Assembly: GCA_045593825.1 (NCBI GenBank)
Contig: JAZNXI010000160.1
Coordinates: 1 to 32,196, forward strand
DNA: 32,196 bases
From: SIG299 sp045593825
GTDB taxonomy: Bacteria; Bacillota; Clostridia; Lachnospirales; Lachnospiraceae
Direction: 5' to 3'
Shown here: in pieces, positions 6,666-12,538 of the stretch
Layout: every line of letters begins with the position of its first letter
Position numbering within the stretch: the stretch's first letter is position 1
Position numbers and translations under genes: made by a program
Notes under the pieces: model-generated
Database searches by the model: none
The model's input: the letters and a program-made list of their open reading frames with translations, nothing else
What the model was told of the DNA's origin: nothing

Positions 6666-8252
6666 TTAGTCAAAAACTTTTAGCATAGATTCATCAAATT
6701 CCCCAAAATATACTCTAAAATAAAAATCTTCTATGGACGGTATCGTTACATACACACTGATTCCATCCAGCCTGCATTGAATGGTTTCTGCCAAACTTGC
6801 GATTTTCGACCAGGAATACTCCGTTCTCCAAGTTAACGTATCCCTTGTTCTGCTTTTTATCACATCCATATACCCGCTATCCTTGTGAAAGACATCTTCT
6901 AACTCCGTCACTTCTTCCCCGGTAATGTAATTATACGTTTTACTGCTTTCAAACGTCTGTTTTGTAGCACCATCGCCTTCTTCCCACTCAAGATAAGCAC
7001 CACCTGCCATAGCAAAATAAACGTAACGGTAGGTGGCAATCAGCTTATCCCGATAAGTTGCTTCATACACCTCCATCGGCATTTCATAAACCATTACCAG
7101 CTCATTAAATTCCACCACATTGGAATATTTTCCTGACTGATAATACAAAGAGGCACTTGGTTTCAAAAATAACATATAAAATGTATCCGGATTATTCTTC
7201 GCAAGTTCTCTGTACTCTTCTATTTTCTGTTCCGTCGAAGCAAAAAATTTTTCTTCCGCAGTCAGGTATTTCTCCAACTTCTCACCGGCGAAATCATTTT
7301 CCGTGTAAGTATTCCAAATGGTGATATCATACCAGAAATTAGGTTCCAAATAACCGTATTCAATTTTTTGGAACGGTTCATATTGGGTATCTGCACATGT
7401 AAAGATATTGTCATAACCAATATCGTCTCTTACAAAAATACTTTCCTCTGTTGCAAACCGGGAATATACCGCAATCTGTTCTGCTACCTCTAACATACTC
7501 AGCGTAGCAACATAATCTTCATAGTAGAAAAAGATTTCTGCCGGAGAGAACGCAAATTCCTGCTCCTCACTATTCATATAACCCTTTACCAGCTTATACA
7601 CTTCATTTTCATCCGGAGAAACCATTTCATTGAAATTCCCCTCCATATCATATGTATTGCGCAAAGCCAACATATCATAAAAAGCACTTCGCACACACTG
7701 GATAATATCAGCATCTTTTAAGAATAAATCTTCCAGATTCAGTCGTTCTCCGGTTACCAGATTGTAGTTGAGATATACCTGGTCATACCTTTCTCCGTCT
7801 CCGGTGTAAAAACAGATGGAAACGACATTGGCAAAATTTCCTCTGACATAATATTCACCGTAACCCGCCAACGGATATTCTCTCAGTAATTTCCCAATTC
7901 TATTAAAAATATCCTGATTGATTTTTTCCTGTATTTCCGTGTTCTTCAATCCATCAAGCTGCGGAATTTTTATTTCCACATCGTCTTCTCTAAAAGCAAG
8001 CTGCGTCCGAATTAATAAGTCGTTTTCATCATAAGTTCCGTATAAATCAATTCCCTGTTCCACAGGAGTCGGTGTCGGACTTGGCATTGCTGTAACCGGC
8101 ACCTCAGTTGGCGTTTCTGTAGACATGGTCTCTTGTAAAGAGTTTTCTTCCCGTGCCTGCCTTGCTTTTCTGATGCCGGCATACGTTACCGCCACTGCGC
8201 AAACCGTAAATAAACATAAAATCAACGAAACTGTTACAACAAATTTTTTCAA
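6666..8252 (-). CDS. Membrane-anchored protein with RsiV/DUF3298-like domain
   Basis: A 528-residue protein with an N-terminal hydrophobic helix (about 3-22), a PT-rich linker (TPTEVPVTAMPSPTPTP) and an extracellular part. The segment VEIKIPQLDGLKNTEIQEKIN, then YNLVTGERLNLEDLFL, is the pattern of the DUF4163/DUF3298 domains found in RsiV anti-sigma factors and lysozyme-binding proteins. A second, similar segment near the C-terminus (YNYITGEEVTELEDVF) suggests two related halves. The likely start is TTG at 8252, with CGGGAG 8 bases upstream; the GTG at 8261 overlaps that site. The next gene starts 13 bases after its stop, and the two share a linker style, so they probably act together outside the membrane. 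Function unknown. Confidence 0.8.
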   Translation of the reverse strand: MKKFVVTVSLILCLFTVCAVAVTYAGIRKARQAREENSLQETMSTETPTEVPVTAMPSPTPTPVEQGIDLYGTYDENDLLIRTQLAFREDDVEIKIPQLDGLKNTEIQEKINQDIFNRIGKLLREYPLAGYGEYYVRGNFANVVSICFYTGDGERYDQVYLNYNLVTGERLNLEDLFLKDADIIQCVRSAFYDMLALRNTYDMEGNFNEMVSPDENEVYKLVKGYMNSEEQEFAFSPAEIFFYYEDYVATLSMLEVAEQIAVYSRFATEESIFVRDDIGYDNIFTCADTQYEPFQKIEYGYLEPNFWYDITIWNTYTENDFAGEKLEKYLTAEEKFFASTEQKIEEYRELAKNNPDTFYMLFLKPSASLYYQSGKYSNVVEFNELVMVYEMPMEVYEATYRDKLIATYRYVYFAMAGGAYLEWEEGDGATKQTFESSKTYNYITGEEVTELEDVFHKDSGYMDVIKSRTRDTLTWRTEYSWSKIASLAETIQCRLDGISVYVTIPSIEDFYFRVYFGEFDESMLKVFD

Positions 8253-8271
8253 ATTTATCACTCCCGAACTT

Positions 8272-9024
8272 TTATAGAAGCATATCCATAATTAACATTA
8301 AAGTAAATCCCACCAAAAGCGAATAGGTGGATGTTCTCTCATAACCATGACTGTGGGTTTCCGGAATCATTTCATCACTAATAATATACAACATGGTTCC
8401 TCCCGCAAATGCCAGGGCAAACGGTAAAATTGCCACAGATATATTTGCTACAAAGTAGCCAAGCAATGTACCTGCCACTTCGATGAAACCGGTGGCCGTT
8501 GCCAGTAAAAACGCTCTTCCCCTGCTCACTCCGGACATGACTAAAGGAGATACCGTTACAATACCCTCCGGAATGTTCTGCAGAGCAATACCTACAGCAA
8601 CCGTAATCGCTGCACTCACATCGTCATTACCAAAACCCACACCGGCTGCCATACCCTCCGGCAGATTATGAATAGCAACCGCCATTACAAACAACAACGC
8701 CCTGCTTAAATTTTTATTATTGGCATGCGCTTCACTATCCGTTCCTGCTATTTTATGCAGATGGGGTGTTACCTTATCCATCAAATTAAGAAACAGCGCA
8801 CCGGCAAAAATGCCTACCACCGGAATTATCATCTGTATCCCGCTTACCAGTTCAAAGGAAGGCGCAATCAGCCCGTTTACCGCTGCTGCCAGCATAATTC
8901 CTGCAGCAAAGCTTAAAATCATATCATTTACTTTATGGGAAACATTTTTTACACAGAACCCAATGGCCGCACCGATGATGGTAGCACCGCCAATGCCAAG
9001 GGCTGTCAGTAAAACCATTTGCAT
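8272..9024 (-). CDS. ZIP-family divalent metal transporter
   Basis: A 250-residue integral membrane protein of the ZIP (ZupT/GufA-like) family that takes up zinc or other divalent metals. About eight hydrophobic helices are visible. The metal-site signatures are HNLPEG (residues 119-124, helix 4) and NIPEG (150-154, helix 5), with a histidine-containing loop (HLHKIAGTDSEAHANN, about 88-103) between helices 3 and 4. The ATG at 9024 is chosen because GGAGG (9038-9034) is 9 bases upstream; a TTG at 9033 abuts that site. The ribosome site overlaps the stop of the PrdX-like gene, so the two are co-translated in the 11370-5651 operon. Confidence 0.93.
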   Translation of the reverse strand: MQMVLLTALGIGGATIIGAAIGFCVKNVSHKVNDMILSFAAGIMLAAAVNGLIAPSFELVSGIQMIIPVVGIFAGALFLNLMDKVTPHLHKIAGTDSEAHANNKNLSRALLFVMAVAIHNLPEGMAAGVGFGNDDVSAAITVAVGIALQNIPEGIVTVSPLVMSGVSRGRAFLLATATGFIEVAGTLLGYFVANISVAILPFALAFAGGTMLYIISDEMIPETHSHGYERTSTYSLLVGFTLMLIMDMLL

Positions 9025-9037
9025 ATTCTTCAACCTC

Positions 9038-9580
9038 CTACAATTTTACCACTGTATACTCATGATGAACCGCTTCTAAAAACTTGCCAAATACATCCGC
9101 CGTTTTTAAACGAAGGCTCGACGTATTAATGCACGGATGACAACCAAAATATTCTGCTGCCAAAACATCCTCGTCCACCAGAAGTGTCACATTATTTTCC
9201 TTATCATTCATAAGTCCCAACACGCTTACCGAACCCGGTGTAATATCCAAAAACTGCTCCATATATTCCGCCGGACCAAAGGAAAGTCTGGCACTGTTTA
9301 TCTGCTTGGAAATATCCTTGGTAAGAAACTTTTTATCCTCGCGAATCATCAGCAGATAAAACTTTGTTTTCTGGGCATTGCACAAAAACAAGTTTTTGCA
9401 AATCACCGCCGGAGCCAGTACCTCATCAATGGCTAGACATGCCTCCATAGTATTTGCCTCTTCGTGGTCTACACGTTCATATTCTATGCCAAGGGAATCC
9501 AGTAAATCGTAGGTGCGGATTTCCTTTTCTAAGCGGCCGTCGTTGGTTACCGGGCGGCCTTTTACCAGTTTTAATTCCAT
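9038..9580 (-). CDS. Prolyl-tRNA deacylase, PrdX/YbaK-type
   Basis: A 180-residue single-domain protein of the YbaK/ProRS-editing fold that removes wrong amino acids (alanine in best-known members) from tRNA-Pro. Family landmarks in order: YDLLDSLGIEYERVDHEEANTM near the N-terminus, CKNLFLCN (family CKNLFLRN), FYLLMIREDKKF, the SARLSFGPAEYM segment, PGSVSVLGLMND, and GCHPCINTSSL (family GxHPxxNTxT). The start has AAAGGA 10 bases upstream. It sits 30 bases after the GH105 gene and overlaps the ribosome site of the ZIP gene. A housekeeping editing protein inside a mixed operon. Confidence 0.93.
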   Translation of the reverse strand: MELKLVKGRPVTNDGRLEKEIRTYDLLDSLGIEYERVDHEEANTMEACLAIDEVLAPAVICKNLFLCNAQKTKFYLLMIREDKKFLTKDISKQINSARLSFGPAEYMEQFLDITPGSVSVLGLMNDKENNVTLLVDEDVLAAEYFGCHPCINTSSLRLKTADVFGKFLEAVHHEYTVVKL

Positions 9581-9610
9581 AATATACTTATCCTTTCAGA
9601 ATCACATCTA

Positions 9611-10633
9611 CTAATTCTCCAACACTGCCGCCAGAAACGCCAGCATAAGTCCCTGGCCCCAGCCCTGCATCCAGTCCTTGGAGATGCTTCGGTAGGCTTC
9701 CTTGTCTTTCATGACTGCGGTTCCACCGGACACATTCAACACTCTTCCGTCTTCGCTGACATTAGCAAGCAGACCTTCGAGCGCCCGCTGTACATGTTTT
9801 GTGTGTAATGGATTATTACGCTCCAACATCGCCGCCGCGATTCCCGCAGAAGCAGAGATTTCCTCGTAAGCCTCTTCATCATCCAGCACGGTACGCCAAA
9901 GTCCGGCTTCTGTCTGCACATTCTTAAGCGCTGCCAGCTGTTCGTTTAAAGAACCCTGGATGTCCATAAACTTCGGATATAAATACCATTCCGGAAGCAC
10001 CTTACCGGCCTTTGCCATGGTGTAGGCTGCCCAGGCGTTTGCCCTGCCCCAATAGATACCGGACATGTTATCCTTGGTGGTATTGTTATAGCCATGGTAA
10101 TAAAGCCCGCTCTCTTTGTTCTGCAAATAGCGGATATGCCAATACCACTGATTCAGTGCATCATTGATAAGCTCCTCATCCTTAAGGAGCACACCTGCCC
10201 GAAGCATGAATAACGCCGCCATAAACAGAGTATCTGCCCAGGCCTGCTCCGGAAAATCATTTTTAGAGGATACGGTATGCTGCAGTACACTGTCTCCAAA
10301 CCGCAGTGCCTCGTTTTGCAAATAAGCCAGCTTGCTCTTTATCAGTTCTAAATATTTTTCTTCACCGGTGGCCTGATACAGAGTAATCAGGCAGTGTCCC
10401 ATGGCACAGGCGTTCACCGTCCATGGCATCGGAAGCTCCAACTCGATGAGCTCATCTACTCTGTTCTTTAATAACTTCAAATATTCTTTCTTTCCGGTTG
10501 CTTCATATGCTGCGCTGATTCCGTAATATGCCACACCGCACGGCCACTCCCAGGTCAGGTCCATGTTCATGGTCTTGCGGACGATGTTATCGATAACTCC
10601 TTCGATTTTTGTTTTATCAAAATTAAGCTTCAT
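9611..10633 (-). CDS. Unsaturated rhamnogalacturonyl hydrolase (GH105)
   Basis: A cytoplasmic (alpha/alpha)6-barrel enzyme that removes the unsaturated galacturonyl residue left on rhamnogalacturonan or pectin fragments after lyase action. It has 340 residues without a signal peptide, a usual size for YteR/YesR. Motifs: WEWPCGVAYYG (about 28-38), AWADTLFM with the catalytic-type D134, GIYWGRANAW (191-200), GLWRTVLDD (243-251) and EISASAGIA. It starts two bases after the stop of the C-N hydrolase, with GAGGTG as ribosome site. It would act downstream of a secreted pectate lyase such as the PL9 enzyme at 19483-21261. Confidence 0.93.
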   Translation of the reverse strand: MKLNFDKTKIEGVIDNIVRKTMNMDLTWEWPCGVAYYGISAAYEATGKKEYLKLLKNRVDELIELELPMPWTVNACAMGHCLITLYQATGEEKYLELIKSKLAYLQNEALRFGDSVLQHTVSSKNDFPEQAWADTLFMAALFMLRAGVLLKDEELINDALNQWYWHIRYLQNKESGLYYHGYNNTTKDNMSGIYWGRANAWAAYTMAKAGKVLPEWYLYPKFMDIQGSLNEQLAALKNVQTEAGLWRTVLDDEEAYEEISASAGIAAAMLERNNPLHTKHVQRALEGLLANVSEDGRVLNVSGGTAVMKDKEAYRSISKDWMQGWGQGLMLAFLAAVLEN

Positions 10634-10635
10634 CT

Positions 10636-11370
10636 CTACACCTCAACAATCAAAACGTTTTCTTCTCCCGACGGCACTTCTTTCACAATACATCCACTCT
10701 CGAAAAGAGCTGCACCGCCTCTGGCAATTTCCTCTTCCTCTTTATCTAGGCAAACAGAATTCACATACAGCACCTTGCAAGGAAGCTTCCCCGCCTGTTC
10801 GGCGTATTCTAATTTAACCACTGTGTTCCATTCCTCGTAGTTAAAATCGGTGTACACCGGCCAGAGTACCACATCCGGCTTTAAGGCACCTATTGCCTCG
10901 ATATTTTCATCAAACCATAAGTCACCGCAAAGTCCGATTACAACTTTCCTTCCCATGAAGTCAAAGGTATGAAACTCTTTGCCTTCGCAGTATCTTTCTC
11001 CCGCGAATTTTTCTTTCCAGCCAGGCGATACTCTTCTGTATAAATCAAGCACCTTGCCCTCTGCATCAATCGTAATCTGACTGCTATAAAAAAAGTTTTC
11101 TTCCTTTTCAATAAATCCAAAGGAAACCGCTATGGAATGTTGTTTTGCCACGGAACAAATCTCTTGGATTATCGAATCATCGTTAGTAATAGCCAAGGTT
11201 TCATCCTGCTCCGGATCAAACTTAGCCCCGTAAAAGCCTTGCAAAAACGCCTCTCCAAATAGGATGATATCAGCCTTTCCGGCATATTTTATCATGGTAT
11301 CTGTAATTACTTTTTTGTTATATGAAATATTCTCATCGATAAAGCCTACAGCTGCTAATGCACATTTCAT
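10636..11370 (-). CDS. Carbon-nitrogen hydrolase (nitrilase superfamily)
   Basis: A 244-residue alpha-beta-beta-alpha hydrolase of the nitrilase/amidase superfamily, substrate unknown. Glutamate of the triad is E40 (LFGEAF). The nucleophile is C148 (GLCGDLWF; the usual motif is C-Y-D-x-R). The position of the catalytic lysine (Y-R-K) reads YRRVSPGWKEK, so R113 replaces it unless K119 or K121 serves. It is the first gene of the operon, with GGAGG 8 bases before the ATG and the promoter at 11406-11433. Its direct coupling to GH105 hints at an amide bond in a pectin-side-chain product, but that is inference. Confidence 0.85.
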   Translation of the reverse strand: MKCALAAVGFIDENISYNKKVITDTMIKYAGKADIILFGEAFLQGFYGAKFDPEQDETLAITNDDSIIQEICSVAKQHSIAVSFGFIEKEENFFYSSQITIDAEGKVLDLYRRVSPGWKEKFAGERYCEGKEFHTFDFMGRKVVIGLCGDLWFDENIEAIGALKPDVVLWPVYTDFNYEEWNTVVKLEYAEQAGKLPCKVLYVNSVCLDKEEEEIARGGAALFESGCIVKEVPSGEENVLIVEV

Positions 11371-11405
11371 TTTCTAAACCTCCAAGCATATCCTTTCCCT
11401 TATTC

Positions 11406-11433
11406 ATTATATCACTTAAAGTTACAATTTCAA
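11406..11433 (-). promoter_or_regulatory. Promoter of the C-N hydrolase/GH105/PrdX/ZIP operon
   Basis: -35 TTGAAA (11433-11428), a 16-base spacer and -10 TATAAT (11411-11406) on the minus strand. It diverges from the toxin promoter, whose -35 begins 26 bases away. Confidence 0.83.
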
Positions 11434-11458
11434 ATAACTCATTTTTGTTTTATTTCTA

Positions 11459-11516
11459 TTTACTTATTCCTTCTTGAGTGATACAATGTGTATGTTACCG
11501 TTCCTATACTGGCAAC
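11459..11516 (+). promoter_or_regulatory. Promoter and 5' leader of the Fst-like toxin RNA
   Basis: -35 TTTACT (11459-11464), 17 bases, -10 TACAAT (11482-11487). The predicted start is near 11494, giving a leader of about 41 bases. The leader opens with GTTACC (11494-11499) able to pair with GGCAAC (11511-11516) just ahead of the ribosome site, which resembles the upstream helix that shields Fst mRNA. Confidence 0.65.
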
Positions 11517-11525
11517 AGAAGGGAG

Positions 11526-11558
11526 GTGTTTTGAATGCTGGAAATAATACTCTCTTTT
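11526..11558 (+). repeat. Direct repeat DRa, over the toxin translation start
   Basis: GTGTTTTGAATGC, a short spacer, then TAATACTCTCTTTT. It contains the toxin start codon and the end of the ribosome site. It is repeated at 11708-11736 in the antitoxin RNA with only the spacer changed (TGGAAA against GA). Confidence 0.9.
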
Positions 11559-11630
11559 ATGCTCTCCGTCTTGGCAGGTGTAGTTGCCTACTACATATGC
11601 AAATGGTTCGACGATAAGAGTGAACGGTAA
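11535..11630 (+). CDS. Fst-like type I toxin peptide, 31 aa
   Basis: An ORF of 31 residues with a very strong ribosome site (AGGGAGGTG, 7 bases before ATG). It reads MLEIILSFMLSVLAGVV, then AYYICKW, then a charged tail FDDKSER. A single membrane helix followed by a short, charged, disordered end is the architecture of Fst/Ldr-family type I toxins (Fst of pAD1: 33 residues, helix plus acidic/basic tail). It has its own promoter and terminator. A convergent antisense promoter and a repeat of its translation start lie downstream. Toxicity is inferred from structure and locus layout; sequence identity to Fst itself is low. Confidence 0.75.
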   Translation: MLEIILSFMLSVLAGVVAYYICKWFDDKSER

Positions 11631-11673
11631 TGAGCCTGATGGTCCGGTCAGCCATCCAAATCAAACAGACAAG

Positions 11674-11705
11674 AAAAACCCACGAGCTGCCACTCGTGGG
11701 TTTTT
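11674..11705. terminator. Bidirectional terminator shared by toxin and antisense RNA
   Basis: A perfect stem: AAAAACCCACGAG (11674-11686) with CTCGTGGGTTTTT (11693-11705) and a six-base loop. Because of the flanking A and T runs it terminates transcription in both directions. Confidence 0.92.
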
Positions 11706-11707
11706 CT

Positions 11708-11736
11708 GTGTTTTGAATGCGATAATACTCTCTTTT
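11708..11736 (+). repeat. Direct repeat DRb, in the antisense RNA region
   Basis: The second copy of DRa, lying between the shared terminator and the antisense promoter. It keeps GTGTTTTGAATGC and TAATACTCTCTTTT exactly but has no ORF or ribosome site of its own. Confidence 0.9.
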
Positions 11737-11746
11737 GCCTATGTAT

Positions 11747-11775
11747 AGAATAACATACTCTATTAAAAATTTCAA
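11747..11775 (-). promoter_or_regulatory. Promoter of the antisense RNA
   Basis: -35 TTGAAA (11775-11770), a 17-base spacer and -10 TATTCT (11752-11747) on the minus strand, facing the toxin gene. The -35 overlaps the stop codon of the HIT gene (11774-11772). Confidence 0.7.
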
Positions 11776-12260
11776 TAATATTTTTCCTCAGCATACTCCC
11801 TAATCTTCGCCTTCACCGCCTCAAACTTCTCGGCATCATATTCATATGCCTTGCGTGGCTTCACAAAGTTGCCGCTGCCCCGCTTCTCATGGGCATAGCG
11901 CGGAATCAGTTGGATGTGATAATGGTTGTTCGGGCCATCGCACATAGTGCATAGATAAACCCTTTCGCATCCATAGACTTCCCGGATAATCAGCATAAAC
12001 TGCTTAGCATACCGAATGATTTTCTCGTTGACAGCATCCGGTGCCTCACTCATGTCATGGTAATGCTCCATGGTGGAAATTACCATATGTCCATCACTTC
12101 AGGGATTACCAACAAAGAAGCATTCAATATCCTCATAAAGCAATGTATTGCTATTATCACCATACAACGCCCCGCCATGCGCTCTGTTAAAACAGGTCGG
12201 GCAAATGCCCAGGTCAGTTAACTCCCCGGGAGATAATTTTAACAATTCTTCTTCCGTCAT
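11772..12260 (-). pseudogene. HIT-family protein gene interrupted by an in-frame TGA
   Basis: The frame from ATG 12260 runs 163 codons to the stop at 11772, with one TGA at 12101-12099 (codon 54). Before it: a zinc-knuckle-like N-terminus (ICPTCFNRAHGG) and YEDIECFFVGNP. After it: SDGHMVISTMEHYHDM, then NNHYHIQLIPR, the HIT-like HxHxxLIPR triad region. The usual HIT sequence at the break is NPRxxGH, so the stop replaces an arginine, a CGA-to-TGA change. Both halves keep the family pattern, so the mutation is recent or a sequence error. A shorter 104-residue product from ATG 12086 could still be made and would keep the histidine motif. HIT proteins hydrolyse nucleotide phosphoramides. Last gene of the GH31 operon; GGAG precedes the ATG, overlapping the previous stop. 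Confidence 0.78.
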
Positions 12261-12266
12261 AATCTC

Positions 12267-12518
12267 CTACCCCTGTAACCCTCTGGACTGTCTATCCATA
12301 TCTTCGATTACAATATCATAAATCTCGCCAAGAGAAGCGCAGTACTCCAGCACTTTCCAAGGCTCATTGGTATGATAATGAATTTTGATTAATTCCTCAT
12401 CACCCACTGCCAGCAGGCAGTCACCCTTGAAATTGTTGGTGAAATACTCTGTAATTACATCCTCGTCTAAATCCGTTCCTTCAATCAAAAGCTGGGTATC
12501 ATATTTGAATTCTAACAT
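12267..12518 (-). CDS. Stand-alone FakA/YloV C-terminal-like domain protein, 83 aa
   Basis: A short protein, MLEFKYDTQLLIEGTDLDED, then GDCLLAVGDEELIKIHYHTNEPWKVLEY, then IEDMDRQSRG. This is the pattern of the middle/C-terminal segment of DAK2-domain (YloV/FakA) fatty-acid kinase subunits: YDTxFxLEG, GDSLxVVGD, IKVHVHTNxP and IxNMxxQ. Here it stands alone without the kinase part. The ATG at 12518 was preferred to an upstream one because AAAGGAG is 8 bases before it and the longer version would overlap GH31. Seven bases separate it from the HIT gene. A ligand-binding or regulatory role is possible; function unknown. Confidence 0.85.
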   Translation of the reverse strand: MLEFKYDTQLLIEGTDLDEDVITEYFTNNFKGDCLLAVGDEELIKIHYHTNEPWKVLEYCASLGEIYDIVIEDMDRQSRGLQG

Positions 12519-12538
12519 ACTTTTTCTCCTTTTCTTGC

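Larger units (their letters stand above)
11672..11740 (-). ncRNA. Predicted antisense antitoxin RNA (RNAII-like), about 65-70 nt
   Basis: Predicted from a promoter at 11747-11775 (start near 11740) to the bidirectional terminator. Its 5' part is the complement of DRb (11708-11736), so it can base-pair with the toxin mRNA at the ribosome site and start codon (DRa). Its 3' terminator stem overlaps the 3' end of the toxin mRNA. This gives the two interaction regions known for RNAI/RNAII of the pAD1 par locus. Ends are estimated, not measured. Confidence 0.7.

Noticed and set aside
11557..11775. A 72-codon minus-strand frame over the toxin locus
   Set aside because: It lacks a ribosome site, crosses the perfect terminator hairpin and encodes nothing recognisable; the small peptide on the plus strand and antisense RNA explain the region.
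12099..12101. In-frame TGA as a selenocysteine codon in the HIT gene
   Set aside because: The aligned family residue is arginine, not cysteine, and no convincing SECIS-like hairpin follows the TGA; a CGA-to-TGA change explains it.
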